Shown: positions 7,738-17,248, numbered from the stretch's first letter. The stretch: 49,350 nt of DNA from Paraburkholderia tuberum STM678 (GCF_902833905.1 NZ_CADFGP010000052.1:1-49350), one strand, 5' to 3'. The notes: generated from the letters alone by a model not told the origin. Made by a program: numbers and translations.

Positions 7738-8820
7738 TCAGGCAAGCCGTGCGGCAACCGCCTTGCCTACATCCGTCGTGTTTGCGCGCCCGCCGAGGTC
7801 GCCCGTATGCGGTCCTTCCTTCAGCACGGCTTCGATCGCAACGAGCATCGCATCGTGGGCCTTGCGCTCGGCGCCCTGACCATTGCCGAGGAAGTCGAGC
7901 ATCATCGCCGCCGACCAGATCATCGCGACCGGGTTGGCGATGTTCTTGCCGGCGATGTCCGGCGCCGATCCGTGCACGGGCTCGAACAGGGATGGGAACG
8001 CGCGGTCCGGGTTCAGATTGCCCGACGGCGCGATGCCGATCGTGCCCGTGCAAGCGGGGCCCAGGTCCGACAGGATGTCGCCAAAGAGATTGGTTGCCAC
8101 GACGACATCGAAGCGGTCCGGTTGCAGCACGAAGCGCGCGCACAGGATGTCGATGTGCTGCTTGTCCCACGCCACGTCGGGATAAAGCGCGGCAACTTCG
8201 GCGGCACGCGCGTCCCACCATGGCATGCTGATCGAAATGCCGTTGCTCTTCGTCGCCACCGTGATCTTCTTCTCCCGGCGCTGTGCGAGATCGAACGCGA
8301 ACTTCAGCACGCGTTCGGAGCCCTTGCGCGTGAAGATCGACTGCTGCATCACGACTTCGCGCTCGGTGCCTTCGAACATCGTCCCGCCCACCGACGAATA
8401 CTCGCCCTCGGTGTTCTCGCGCACGATCATGAAGTCGATGTCGCCCGGCTTGCGATTGGCGAGCGGCGACGGCACGCCGTCGAACAGACGCGCGGGACGC
8501 AGATTGATGTACTGGTCGAACTCGCGGCGGAACTTCAGCAGCGAGCCCCACAGCGAGACGTGATCGGGCACGGTGTCCGGCCAGCCGACGGCGCCGAACA
8601 GGATCGCATCGGCGTTCGCGAGCTGCGCCTTCCAGTCGTCAGGCATCATCTGGCCGTGCTGTGCGTAGTAGTCGCAGCTCGCCCATTCGATATGCGTGTA
8701 TTCGAGGCCGATGCCGAAACGCTGGCTGACGGCGTCAAGCGCGCGCAGCGCTTCGGGCATTACTTCCTTGCCGATGCCGTCGCCGGGAATCACCGCAATA
8801 CGGTATGGTCTGCGATTCAT
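7738..8820 (-). CDS. Tartrate/D-malate dehydrogenase (beta-decarboxylating)
   Basis: A 360-residue member of the isocitrate/isopropylmalate dehydrogenase family, tartrate dehydrogenase or D-malate dehydrogenase type (TtuC/DmlA). It oxidatively decarboxylates D-malate or tartrate with NAD and a divalent metal. Features include the N-terminal IPGDGIGKEVMPEAL, LRPARLFDGVPSPL, VRENTEGEYS, and a C-terminal nucleotide-binding region with NLFGDILSDLG (metal Asp) and HGSAPDIAGKNIANP. Length is full. It is the first gene of a leftward operon with the aldehyde dehydrogenase and M14 deacylase. A truncated paralogue lies at 508-992. Tartrate, D-malate and 3-isopropylmalate-like substrates cannot be told apart by sequence alone. 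Confidence 0.9.
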   Translation of the reverse strand: MNRRPYRIAVIPGDGIGKEVMPEALRALDAVSQRFGIGLEYTHIEWASCDYYAQHGQMMPDDWKAQLANADAILFGAVGWPDTVPDHVSLWGSLLKFRREFDQYINLRPARLFDGVPSPLANRKPGDIDFMIVRENTEGEYSSVGGTMFEGTEREVVMQQSIFTRKGSERVLKFAFDLAQRREKKITVATKSNGISISMPWWDARAAEVAALYPDVAWDKQHIDILCARFVLQPDRFDVVVATNLFGDILSDLGPACTGTIGIAPSGNLNPDRAFPSLFEPVHGSAPDIAGKNIANPVAMIWSAAMMLDFLGNGQGAERKAHDAMLVAIEAVLKEGPHTGDLGGRANTTDVGKAVAARLA

Positions 8821-9139
8821 GCGAGTCTCCGCTTCAAGTCGTTAGAGATCAATTTCAACAAAGTCAGGTTCGTGTTTTTGATTAGTACCACTACGGATCG
8901 ACGCAAAGTCACTGCTCGTCGCGAATGGACTGCCGAGGCACGGCGATTTGCGCGCCTCCATTTTGTCGCCGGCAAGGCGAAGGGAAGGGGCCAAGCGGCG
9001 GCAACCCGGCAGCTGCGCGTCGAGGCACGCCGTTCCCGTAAGACCAGCGCATGAGCGGTATTGCCGTGCGGCTCGCATGGTGTGTGAGGATTGACGCGGG
9101 TTTTCGCAAAGACAGCGCCAGTGGCCCGAACTTTACGCC
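8821..9139. other. Intergenic region with no gene seen
   Basis: These 319 bp separate the Lrp/AsnC gene from the dehydrogenase operon, both leftward. No supportable ORF was found. It presumably holds the operon promoter and possibly a regulator site near 8850-8900, where the sequence becomes AT-richer, but I could not define boxes. Confidence 0.5.
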
Positions 9140-9637
9140 TTACCGGTCGTTGTGCGAAAAGAGCGTCTCGAGCGGATAGTGCATCTTCACGAACGGCGAC
9201 TTGATGACCACGTAGCTGAAGTACTTCTCGATGCCAATATTGCGTTCGAGCAGTTGTTCGATAATGTTCTGATAGTGACTGACGCTGCGCGTCACGAACT
9301 TGAGCAGGTAATCGTATCCGCCGCTCACCAGATGGCATTCGACAATCTCGTCGACATTGCGGATTGCCGCCACGAACTCGATGAAGTCCTCGCGATGATG
9401 GTCGGTGAGTGTCACTTCGGTGAACACCACCTGCACATCGCCGAGCTTTTCCAGCTGGATGTGCGCGCCATATCCAACGATATAACCCGCTTGCTCCAGC
9501 CGCTTCACGCGGATCAGGCACGGACTCGGCGATAGACCCACCGCATCGGCAAGCTCGACGTTGGTGATACGGCCGCTCTTTTGCAGTTGCGAAAGTATCC
9601 GTAGATCGAGGCGATCGAGCTTGCAGCCGGTGCTCAT
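9140..9637 (-). CDS. Lrp/AsnC-family transcriptional regulator
   Basis: A 165-residue leucine-responsive-type regulator with an N-terminal HTH (about residues 6-60; LDRLDLRILSQLQKSGRITN and VELADAVGLSPSPCLIRVKR) and a C-terminal RAM/AsnC ligand-binding domain (HLVSGGYDYLLKFV, then YFSYVVIKSP). The start at 9637 gives the standard family length; the frame stays open upstream only because it overlaps unrelated sequence. It lies 44 bp downstream of the aminotransferase gene and upstream of the dehydrogenase operon, a position fitting local control by an amino-acid-like effector. A paralogous C-terminal scrap at 2123-2247 shows the regulator was once duplicated with the locus. Confidence 0.9.
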   Translation of the reverse strand: MSTGCKLDRLDLRILSQLQKSGRITNVELADAVGLSPSPCLIRVKRLEQAGYIVGYGAHIQLEKLGDVQVVFTEVTLTDHHREDFIEFVAAIRNVDEIVECHLVSGGYDYLLKFVTRSVSHYQNIIEQLLERNIGIEKYFSYVVIKSPFVKMHYPLETLFSHNDR

Positions 9638-9681
9638 GGTGATGGTCTCTATGCCACATTTCGAAGTTGTTCCCGATCTTA

Positions 9682-11091
9682 TCACGCAACCGCGCGGTTT
9701 GCGGCCTCGGGGCGGGATCGCAGTGCGGCACGCACGTCGGGTTGCGCGAGCACGTCGTCGAGCGTTTTCTCGAGCCGCTCGAACATCAGTTCGAAATCGC
9801 TTTCCGAATAGCAAAGCGCAGGCGCGAAGCCAAGCACGTTGTCGCCGAAGGCGCGGAACACCAGGCGGTTCTTATAGGCTGCAGTCGCGATCCGGTCAGG
9901 CAGGCCGAGTGACGGATCGAAGCCCTGCTTCGTCCCCTTGTCCGACACGAGTTCGAGCGCGCCGAGCAGCCCCCGGTGACGAGAATCGCCGACGAGCGGA
10001 TGCGCGAGCAGCGCGTCGAGCCCCTGCGCGAAGCGCGGCGCCTGTGCGACGCCGTTGGCGAGCAGGCCGCCTTCGCGATAAAGCCGTATCACTTCGAGGC
10101 CGATCGCGGCGCTCACCGGATGCGCCGAGTAGGTATGGCCATGGCCGATCGCCGCCGACGCATCGCCGCCATCCGCGATGCCCTGGTACACGGCATCGGA
10201 CATCAGCACGGCGCCCATCGGCGCGTAGCCGGCGGTGAGCCCTTTCGCGACTGTCATCAGGTCAGGCTCGACGTCTTCAGCCTCGCACGCGAACAACGGG
10301 CCGGTTCGCCCAAACCCGGTGATGACCTCGTCGGCGACGAACAGAATGTCGAGCTTGCGGCACGCTTCGCGCATCGCCTTGAGCCAGCCGACGGGCGGCA
10401 CGATCACCCCGCCGGAGCCCTGGATCGGCTCGCAGAAGAACGCCGCGACGTTCTCGGCGCCGAGTGCTGCAACCTTCGCTTCCAGCGCGGCGACCGACGC
10501 GGCGATCAGCGCGGCGTCATCCTTGAACGTATTGCGGTACGCATAGGGAGACGCGATGTGATGCTGATTCGGCAGCGGCATGTCGAAGTTCCGATGGAAC
10601 ACCGGCAGCGCAGTCAACCCCGCACCGATCGACGACGAGCCGTGATAGCCGCGCTCGAGCGCGATGATGTGCTTCTTCGATGCACGGCCTGTCGCATTGA
10701 AGTAATGCGTGATGAAGCGCAGCGCAGAATCGACGGCGTCGGAGCCGCCGAGCGTGAAATACACGTGCTGCAGCGAAGCAGGCGACAGTTCGACGAGCCT
10801 GGCGGCCAACTCGATTGCCGGCCTGGAGCCGAAGTGGAAGTATCCGGTCGCATAGGGCAGGCGCGCCATCTGCTCGCTGGCGGCTCTCACAATGCTTTCC
10901 TGCCCGTAACCGACGTTCACGCACCAGAGGCCTGAGAACGCATCGAGCAGTTCGTTGCCCTGAATATCGCGCAGGAACACGCCGTGCGCGGAATCGAGGA
11001 TGGTTACGCCACGCGCTTCGTGCGCGCGATAGCTGACTACCGGGTGGATCAGATGCCTGCGGTCAGCGTCGATGAGTGATTGAATCGGCAT
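9682..11091 (-). CDS. Class III (omega) aminotransferase, PLP-dependent
   Basis: A 469-residue fold-type I, class III aminotransferase, which transfers the amino group of an omega-amine or omega-amino acid, commonly to pyruvate. Key sites are YHGSSSIGAG, the cofactor Asp in FVADEVITGFGRTGP (Asp254) and the Schiff-base lysine in MTVAKGLTAGY (Lys283). The ATG at 11091 (MPIQSLIDADRRHLIHP) matches the usual N-terminus; an upstream ATG would add 19 atypical residues. It lies 150 bp after the D-2-hydroxyacid dehydrogenase gene and 44 bp before the Lrp gene. With the aldehyde dehydrogenases it would convert an amine to an aldehyde and then an acid. The specific amine is unknown. Confidence 0.9.
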   Translation of the reverse strand: MPIQSLIDADRRHLIHPVVSYRAHEARGVTILDSAHGVFLRDIQGNELLDAFSGLWCVNVGYGQESIVRAASEQMARLPYATGYFHFGSRPAIELAARLVELSPASLQHVYFTLGGSDAVDSALRFITHYFNATGRASKKHIIALERGYHGSSSIGAGLTALPVFHRNFDMPLPNQHHIASPYAYRNTFKDDAALIAASVAALEAKVAALGAENVAAFFCEPIQGSGGVIVPPVGWLKAMREACRKLDILFVADEVITGFGRTGPLFACEAEDVEPDLMTVAKGLTAGYAPMGAVLMSDAVYQGIADGGDASAAIGHGHTYSAHPVSAAIGLEVIRLYREGGLLANGVAQAPRFAQGLDALLAHPLVGDSRHRGLLGALELVSDKGTKQGFDPSLGLPDRIATAAYKNRLVFRAFGDNVLGFAPALCYSESDFELMFERLEKTLDDVLAQPDVRAALRSRPEAANRAVA

Positions 11092-11241
11092 GGTGGGTTC
11101 CGTATCGGGGCGGGCTGTGGAGGAATCCATCATACCGGGTGAGCGCATGTGAACGTGCCGTCAAAACATCGCTGTAAAAGCGCAGATGCCGCGTTTTATG
11201 ATGCGCTCGCAGCATTTTCTGCTGCGGGCGTCCTGGCGGAT

Positions 11242-12168
11242 CTAATAGCCGCGGCTGCGGTCGATTTCACCCAGAAGCGGCTCGCCGGCGCAATGGCGGC
11301 GGATGTTGTCGAGCACCACGTCGACCGCAGTGTCGAGCCGCGTCGCGCTCGCGATGTGCGGCGTGATGCGTACCCGCGGATGCCCCCACAGTGCATGCCT
11401 GGCAGGCAACGGCTCGGGATCGGTGACGTCGAGGATTGCGTTGCGAAGCTGGCCGCTCGCGAGCGCAGCGAGCAGATCGTCCTGATTCAGATGCGGCCCA
11501 CGCCCGACGTTCACGAGCGACGCGCCTCGCGGCAACGCAGCGAAGAGCTTCGCGTTCAGGAGTCCGCGCGTCACCTCGGTGAGCGGCAGCAGGCAGACCA
11601 GCACATCCGTGCGGGCGAGGAACGCGGTGAGCGCTTCGCTTCCCGCATAGCAATCGATGCCGTCCAGCGTGCGCGGTTTGCGGCTCCAGCCCGCACACGG
11701 AAAGCCGAACAGTCGCAAGCGTTCCAGCACGGCGGTGCCGAGCACGCCCAGCCCAAGCACGCCGATGCGCCGCGAGGCGGCCGCGCGCACCGGCATCTCG
11801 CGCCACTCGCGTGCCGCCTGGTACTGCGCGTAATCGAACAGATCGCGGTGGATCGTGAGCACCGCCTGGGTCACATACTCGACCATCCCCTGGACGATGC
11901 CCGGCTCGATCATGCGCACGACTGGCAGACGCTGCGGCACACGCGACAGATCGAACTGATCGATGCCTGCGCCGACGGAAAACACCACTTCGAGATTGGG
12001 CAACATGCGCGCCAGGTCTTCGGGCGGCTGCCAGGCAGCAAGATAGCGAATCGAAGCCGGGTCGCCGATGTCGGGCCACAGGCGAAACTCGATTTCCGGC
12101 GCTTTCTGCGCAAAGAGTCGCGCCCATTGTTCGCCGCGCGCCGGATCGGCCTTGTAGAGAAACGTCAT
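11242..12168 (-). CDS. D-2-hydroxyacid dehydrogenase, GhrA-like
   Basis: A 308-residue NAD(P)-dependent 2-hydroxyacid dehydrogenase of the glyoxylate/hydroxypyruvate reductase A group, which interconverts 2-oxo and D-2-hydroxy acids in the cytoplasm. The Rossmann motif is GVLGLGVLGTAV, followed by the conserved NVGRG, the LDVTDPEPLP segment with the catalytic acid, and the C-terminal catalytic His in ITPHIAS. Length is typical. The gene begins 4 bp after the GNAT gene ends, so the two are probably co-transcribed. Its role could be reduction of a 2-oxo acid formed by the neighbouring aminotransferase; that is inference. Confidence 0.88.
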   Translation of the reverse strand: MTFLYKADPARGEQWARLFAQKAPEIEFRLWPDIGDPASIRYLAAWQPPEDLARMLPNLEVVFSVGAGIDQFDLSRVPQRLPVVRMIEPGIVQGMVEYVTQAVLTIHRDLFDYAQYQAAREWREMPVRAAASRRIGVLGLGVLGTAVLERLRLFGFPCAGWSRKPRTLDGIDCYAGSEALTAFLARTDVLVCLLPLTEVTRGLLNAKLFAALPRGASLVNVGRGPHLNQDDLLAALASGQLRNAILDVTDPEPLPARHALWGHPRVRITPHIASATRLDTAVDVVLDNIRRHCAGEPLLGEIDRSRGY

Positions 12169-12172
12169 CGCG

Positions 12173-13054
12173 TTAGCAGAGCGCCTGATTGATGATCGCG
12201 AATTGCCTCACGTCATCATCGGGGCGCAGCGAGCCGTTGCGCGCCATCTTCGCCACGGTATCGACGCGCACGAGGCCGAGCCCATCGAGCCATTCGGAAA
12301 ATGCGCTTTCGCCCGGCGTATCGATGCGCACGAACACCCCCTCATTGCGTGCGAGCCAATGGCTGATGAGGGCCTTCGCGCGGCTCGAATCCTCGGAGTC
12401 GGGCGCGACCACCGGCCCGATCACGTAGCCGCGTCCGAAGCGCCGGAACAGCGCGAAACCGAGCAGTTCGCCGTCGCGATCCAGCGCGATACCGTCGGAG
12501 AGTTCCAGCAGCGACGGCAGCAGCGCACTGCGATCGACGCCGCTCGCACGCGAGGCGAGCGCGATCAGCTGGGGGGTGTCGTTCGCCCCGAGCGGGCGCA
12601 GCCGTTCGCCCGGCGGCAGTGAAACCAGCGGTGGCTGAAAGGCGGCGCCCTGGTGCTGATTGATCGTACCGATCTGCGCAAAGCCAAGTTTTTCGTACAG
12701 CGGCTTGCCGGCGACGGTGGCGTGAAGCAGCGTGGTTCTGTCGCCCAGTGCTTCGAGCAACAGTTCCATCAGCTTGCGCCCGATGCCGTGCCCTTGGCGT
12801 TCAGGCGACACGATCACCATGCCGAGCGAAGCATGGTTGCCTCCGTATTTCCAGCACAGCGCCGTGCCGACGACACCGCTTGCGTCTTCGGCGACGAACC
12901 CCTCGCCCGCCTGCGCGACGAAGCGCCAATCATCCACGCGATGCGGCCAGTTGATCTGGCTCGATAGCGCATAAGCCGCGGCGAGGTCGTTGTCGGTGAA
13001 GGGCCGATATGAGAGCGCGAGCTTCTCCGTGCGGGTTTCCGTTGGGTCGGACAT
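12173..13054 (-). CDS. GNAT acetyltransferase with C-terminal YitH-type domain
   Basis: A 293-residue protein. The N-terminal GNAT domain (about residues 10-140) carries the acetyl-CoA signature RQGHGIGRKLMELLLEAL after the motif A strand ASLGMVIVSPE. The C-terminal half (about 150-285) matches the second domain seen in YitH/HolE-like GNAT proteins (Acetyltransf_18 type). The start at 13054 (MSDPTETRTEKL) is preferred over a GC-poor upstream start at 13078 because of the GGAGG upstream. It leads a leftward operon with the GhrA-like dehydrogenase and is divergent from the aldehyde dehydrogenase at 13281. Two-domain GNATs often acetylate small amines, but the substrate is not predictable. Confidence 0.8.
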   Translation of the reverse strand: MSDPTETRTEKLALSYRPFTDNDLAAAYALSSQINWPHRVDDWRFVAQAGEGFVAEDASGVVGTALCWKYGGNHASLGMVIVSPERQGHGIGRKLMELLLEALGDRTTLLHATVAGKPLYEKLGFAQIGTINQHQGAAFQPPLVSLPPGERLRPLGANDTPQLIALASRASGVDRSALLPSLLELSDGIALDRDGELLGFALFRRFGRGYVIGPVVAPDSEDSSRAKALISHWLARNEGVFVRIDTPGESAFSEWLDGLGLVRVDTVAKMARNGSLRPDDDVRQFAIINQALC

Positions 13055-13280
13055 GCCGGCCTCCTTGCAAAAAATCACGCCGCCACTCTCGCATTACGAT
13101 GCGGCGTTGTCTACGACCTTGACTGAGCTCGCGCAAATTCGATGCAAAACGCGCTGTTGCGGCATTCAAAACCCGCGCGATCTGCTGAATCGCGCTTTTT
13201 GTCAGTGACATATGCGGACCCGCCGGGCATATGATTTCTTCGACATTCACAGCATGAATCAAAGGGAACGGGAGACTCAA
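13055..13280. promoter_or_regulatory. Divergent intergenic region
   Basis: About 226 bp separate the leftward GNAT operon from the rightward aldehyde dehydrogenase. It is the natural place for two divergent promoters and a shared operator. An 11-base AT-rich pair, CATATG at 13209-13214 and CATATGAT at 13228-13235, is visible, but I could not define -35/-10 boxes with confidence. The rightward gene has a good ribosome-binding site (GGGAACGGGAGA) upstream of 13281. Confidence 0.45.
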
Positions 13281-14759
13281 ATGGACAGTTTCGATCCGGG
13301 CAAGATCGTGGTGCGCAGGGGACACTTCATCGGCGGGCGCTATGTCGATGAAGGTACTCAGCGGATCGACGTGGCGCGGCCGTCCGATGGCGTCGTCTAT
13401 GCCACAGTGCCGCTCGCCGATGCCGCTATGATCGACCGTGCCGTAGAGAACTCGCGGGCCGCGTTCAAGACGAGCGGCTGGGCCAGCATGGCGCCGCGCG
13501 AGCGCGCCGGCATCCTGCGCCGCTTCGCGGACCTGGTTGCCGCCGACACTGAAACGCTCGCCCCGCTCGAAGCGCTCGGCTCGACACGCCCGGTCCGTGA
13601 TGCGTTCGCCTGGGACGTGCCGTTCACGGCCGAAGGCATCCGCTTTTACGCGGAGTTCGCGGACAAGATCGGCGGCGACGTGGCAGCAACCGATCACGAC
13701 CATCTGGGCATGACGATCGCCGAGCCGTATGGCGTGATCGCCGCGATTGCGCCGTGGAATTTTCCGCTGGTAATGGCGTCGTGGAAGATCGCGCCCGCGC
13801 TGGCGGCGGGCAACGCGGTAGTGCTGAAGCCTTCGGAGATGACGCCGTTTTCGGCACTGCGCCTGGCCGAACTCGCGGTCGCCGCGGGCGTGCCGGCGGG
13901 CATCTTCAACGTTGTGCAGGGCGACGGCCGCACCACGGGCGACGCGCTCGTGCGGCACCCGCGCATCGGCAAGGTGACGTTCACCGGCTCCACCCGCACG
14001 GGCGCGGCAATCATGGCCGCGTGCGCCGAGAGCGGCACCAAGCCCGTTACGCTCGAGCTGGGCGGCAAGAGCCCGCAACTCGTTTTCGCGGACGCGCCGC
14101 GCCTTGACGACGTGGCGCGCCGCATCGCCGGTGCGATCTCGGGCAACGCAGGACAGGTGTGCAACGCGGGCTCGAGGCTGCTGGTCGAACGCTCGATTGC
14201 GGACGAACTGACCGCACGAATCCAGCAGGTGTTCGCGGAGCTAAGGGCTGGCGCGACCTGGCGGCCGGACACCACGCTGGCACCGATCATCTCCGAGGCA
14301 CAGGCAGCGCGCGTCGAAGCGATTGTGGAGCGCACCATCAAGCATGGCGCGACTCTGTGCTACGGCGGCAAACGCATGGACGGCGGAATGTCCGGCGCGT
14401 TCTACTCGCCGACGATTCTTGCCGACGTCACGCAGCAATCCGAAGCCGTGCGCGAGGAAGTGTTCGGGCCCGTGCTCACGGTGCAAACCTTCGATACGGA
14501 CGACGAGGCGCTCGAACTCGCCCAGCACGCCGACTACGGTCTCGCGGCGGGCGTGCATACCGCGGACATCGGCCGCGCGCTGCGCTTCGTGCGTGGCATC
14601 GAAGCGGGCACGGTGTGGGTCAACCGCTACGGACGAACCAGCGACTTCATCATCCCGACGGGCGGCTACAAGCGCTCCGGTATCGGCAAGGATCTCGGTC
14701 GGCAGGCTTACGAAGCGAATCTGCGTTTCAAGAGTGTGCTGATCGACATGCGGTCGTGA
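13281..14759 (+). CDS. Aldehyde dehydrogenase family protein
   Basis: A 492-residue NAD(P)-dependent aldehyde dehydrogenase with APWNFPLVMASWK (Asn160), FTGSTRTGAA in the Rossmann region, ELGGKSPQ (Glu259) and GQVCNAGSR (Cys294). It is nearer the betaine/gamma-aminobutyraldehyde-type ALDHs, such as those paired with PuuB, than the GabD-like enzyme at 6246-7718. The ATG at 13281 follows a strong purine-rich RBS; in-frame upstream starts are poor. It is divergent from the GNAT operon and 435 bp upstream of the HAD gene. It is a good candidate to oxidise the aldehyde made by the FAD oxidoreductase at 15917-17191. Confidence 0.9.
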   Translation: MDSFDPGKIVVRRGHFIGGRYVDEGTQRIDVARPSDGVVYATVPLADAAMIDRAVENSRAAFKTSGWASMAPRERAGILRRFADLVAADTETLAPLEALGSTRPVRDAFAWDVPFTAEGIRFYAEFADKIGGDVAATDHDHLGMTIAEPYGVIAAIAPWNFPLVMASWKIAPALAAGNAVVLKPSEMTPFSALRLAELAVAAGVPAGIFNVVQGDGRTTGDALVRHPRIGKVTFTGSTRTGAAIMAACAESGTKPVTLELGGKSPQLVFADAPRLDDVARRIAGAISGNAGQVCNAGSRLLVERSIADELTARIQQVFAELRAGATWRPDTTLAPIISEAQAARVEAIVERTIKHGATLCYGGKRMDGGMSGAFYSPTILADVTQQSEAVREEVFGPVLTVQTFDTDDEALELAQHADYGLAAGVHTADIGRALRFVRGIEAGTVWVNRYGRTSDFIIPTGGYKRSGIGKDLGRQAYEANLRFKSVLIDMRS

Positions 14760-15194
14760 TCTTGTTCTGTGGTCCGAGAGACGGCGGATCGGAATCGCAC
14801 GCGCTCGACAGGGCGATCGACGGTGCGTCCGTCTCTCCGACAATGGCTGTGAGCACGGTTGGTGGACGCCTTGCAGGCGCTGCGGCAGTTTCATCCTGAC
14901 TCGCACGAGGCATTGCAGCCATGGTTCATCCAACGTGATTTGCCCGGGCACATTGCAGTGCGTTCGACCGTCTCGATGGAACCTTCACTCAGTACAAACC
15001 CGACACAGCAACCGTCTCGGGCCATTCACCGCAGACTGTGCTGTTAGAGTCCCTAACAACAGATGGATTGTGTTTTTTGCCCACTCAAATCAGCGACACC
15101 CTGACTTTTTGCGCTGGTTAAATACTCGACAGGAAGAAGGTTTCTTTTACTCGCCACCGAACTTCAACGTTCACCTTACGATAGGACTATCACC
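14760..15194. promoter_or_regulatory. Intergenic region before the transport operon
   Basis: These 435 bp carry no supportable gene. A short inverted repeat GTTAG-AGTCC-CTAAC lies at about 15044-15058, and the sequence becomes AT-richer from 15060 to 15190. It probably contains the promoter and control region of the HAD-oxidoreductase-ABC operon starting at 15195. I could not define promoter boxes. Confidence 0.4.
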
Positions 15195-15863
15195 ATGATC
15201 GATTTCGAGCCGAAGTACATCACCTTTGACTGCTATGGCACGCTGACGAAGTTCCGCATGGCCGAGCTGGCTCGCGAGATTTACGGGGACCGTTTGCAAG
15301 GTGCGCAGATGGAGAGGTTCGTCGCGTTCTTCGCCGGCTATCGGCTCGATGAAGTGCTCGGTGCATGGAAGCCATATCGCGACGTGGTCGTGAATTCGGT
15401 GCGCCGCACGTGCCAGCGGATGGGCGTTGCATTCAACGAGAGCGAGGCCGAGAAGTTCTATCTGGCCGTACCGACCTGGGGCCCGCACCCGGACGTCCCG
15501 GAAGGTCTCTCGCGGCTCGCGAAGAAGTACAAGCTCGTGGCTCTGTCGAATGCCTCGGACGACCAGATCCAGAGCAACGTCGACAAGCTCGGTGCGCCGT
15601 TCCATAAGGTGTTCACCGCGCAGCAGGCGCAGTCGTACAAGCCGCGCATGCAAGGCTTCGAGTACATGTTCGACCAGTTGGACTGCAATCCGGAAGACGT
15701 GCTGCACGTGTCGTCGAGCTTGCGCTACGACCTGATGACCGCGCACGACCTGGGTGTGAAGCACAAGGCGTTCATCAACCGAGGCCACGAACCGTCCACG
15801 CCGTATTACGACTACTACGAGGTCAACGACATCGGCGGTCTTGCCACGCTGCTTGGCCTCTGA
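15195..15863 (+). CDS. HAD-family hydrolase, haloacid dehalogenase type II
   Basis: A 222-residue HAD-superfamily protein. The nucleophile Asp12 is in TFDCYGTL, motif II is in LVALSNASDD, the conserved Lys is in QSYKPRMQGF, and the acidic motif is around SSSLRYDLMTAHD. The FDxYGTL form, with Tyr in place of the second Asp, is typical of L-2-haloacid dehalogenase-type members. Despite the family name, many act on other small molecules. It is the first gene of a rightward run with an FAD oxidoreductase 53 bp later and the ABC transporter, so the substrate is probably related to the imported compound. Confidence 0.85.
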   Translation: MIDFEPKYITFDCYGTLTKFRMAELAREIYGDRLQGAQMERFVAFFAGYRLDEVLGAWKPYRDVVVNSVRRTCQRMGVAFNESEAEKFYLAVPTWGPHPDVPEGLSRLAKKYKLVALSNASDDQIQSNVDKLGAPFHKVFTAQQAQSYKPRMQGFEYMFDQLDCNPEDVLHVSSSLRYDLMTAHDLGVKHKAFINRGHEPSTPYYDYYEVNDIGGLATLLGL

Positions 15864-15916
15864 GCACGCATCCGGGAACGCCACTGCGCACGCCATTGCC
15901 ATACCGAGGACGCACG

Positions 15917-17191
15917 ATGAAGCTCGATTCCTACTGGCTCGACACCGCGCCAGCCTGCCGCGCGGTGAGCGAGGGACCGGCCGAAGGTCCCGTCGATGTC
16001 GCGGTGATCGGCGGCGGCTTTACGGGCCTCTCGGCGGCGCTGGCGCTCGCGAAGCGCGGCGCGGCGGTTGCCGTGCTCGAGGCGGGCCGCATCGGCGGCG
16101 GCGCCTCGGGGCGCAACGGCGGCCAGTGCAACACCGGCGTGGCGCAGGATTACGTCGCGCTTCATGCGCAGCTCGGCGCAGAGCGCGCCCGTGGCTGTTA
16201 CCAGGCGTATGCCGCAGCGGTCTCTACGGTGGAGCGCCTGATCCGCGAGGAGCAGATCGACTGCGACTACCTCGCTTCGGGCAAGCTGAAACTCGCGTCG
16301 AAGCCGCATCATCTGGCGCACCTCGAAAAGACCGCCGAACTGATCCGTCGTGAGGTCGACGTCGATGTCGAGCTGATCGGCGGCGAGCGCATCCGCAGCG
16401 AAGTCGGCTCGGACAATTTCTACGGCGGCTTGCTGCAAAAGCGCGGCGGCCAGATGCACATGGGCAAGTTCGCCGTGGGGCTGGCGAACGCGGCGGCCCG
16501 CAGCGGCGCGCGGCTTTTCGACAAGGCAGAAGTGACGCGCATCGAAAAGGAAGGCGGCGCCCATCGCATCGTATCGGCGCGCGGCGAACTGCGCGCGAGC
16601 CAGGTGCTGATCGCGACGGGGCCGTCGCGCCATGGGCCGTTCGGATGGTATCGGCGGCGCATGGCGCCAGTCGGTTCGTTCATCGTCGTGACCGAACCGT
16701 TGCCGGCGGCGGAGCTCGCGCAGCTTTTGCCGAACCGTCGTTCCTATGTGACGAGCCGCCTGATGCACAACTACTTTCGCGTGACGCCGGACTCACGGCT
16801 TCTCTTTGGGGGACGGGCGCGCTTCACGGCATCGGAGCAACCGTCTGACGCGAAGAGCGGGCGCATCCTGAAGGCGAACCTCGCGCAGATGTTCCCGAGC
16901 CTCGCGAATGCGCGCATCGACTATTGCTGGGGCGGGCTGGTCGATATCACGGCGGACCGCCTGCCGCGCGCAGGCCAGCACGACGGCATCTACTTTTCGA
17001 TGGGCTACAGCGGCCACGGCACGCAGATGTCGACGCACATGGGCCAGGTCATGGCCGACGTGATGGGCGGCGATGCCGCAGCGAACCCATGGCGCGACTT
17101 CGCCTGGCCGGCGATTCCGGGCCATACGGGCAAGCCGTGGTTTTTGCCGCTGGTAGGCGCCTATTATCAGATCAAAGATGTCTTTTATTGA
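15917..17191 (+). CDS. FAD-dependent amine oxidoreductase, PuuB-like
   Basis: A 424-residue DAO-family flavoprotein. The FAD-binding Rossmann motif is VAVIGGGFTGLSAALALAKRG (near residues 26-46), followed by the GASGRNGGQ signature common to gamma-glutamylputrescine oxidases and related enzymes. The C-terminal FAD site is GYSGHGTQMSTHMGQ. The ATG at 15917 places the Rossmann motif as in PuuB; an in-frame upstream start adds only 7 residues. Such enzymes oxidise a primary or secondary amine to an aldehyde, releasing ammonia or amine and H2O2. It lies between the HAD gene and the solute-binding protein gene, supporting a role in oxidising the imported amine. Confidence 0.88.
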   Translation: MKLDSYWLDTAPACRAVSEGPAEGPVDVAVIGGGFTGLSAALALAKRGAAVAVLEAGRIGGGASGRNGGQCNTGVAQDYVALHAQLGAERARGCYQAYAAAVSTVERLIREEQIDCDYLASGKLKLASKPHHLAHLEKTAELIRREVDVDVELIGGERIRSEVGSDNFYGGLLQKRGGQMHMGKFAVGLANAAARSGARLFDKAEVTRIEKEGGAHRIVSARGELRASQVLIATGPSRHGPFGWYRRRMAPVGSFIVVTEPLPAAELAQLLPNRRSYVTSRLMHNYFRVTPDSRLLFGGRARFTASEQPSDAKSGRILKANLAQMFPSLANARIDYCWGGLVDITADRLPRAGQHDGIYFSMGYSGHGTQMSTHMGQVMADVMGGDAAANPWRDFAWPAIPGHTGKPWFLPLVGAYYQIKDVFY

Positions 17192-17248
17192 CCAGACAGA
17201 CAGCGTTCCAGCTGCCTAATCCCAAGACCGTCTTATGCGGAGGAGATC

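Noticed and set aside
8817..9731. 304-codon frame across the lrp/ttuC spacer
   Set aside because: It crosses the Lrp gene in another frame and has no domain.
4879..11091. Ectoine degradation cluster (DoeABCD/DoeX)
   Set aside because: The M14 deacylase, ALDH, aminotransferase and Lrp recall it, but the ectoine hydrolase (DoeA) is absent and the transporter is Dpp-type, not Ehu/Teh.
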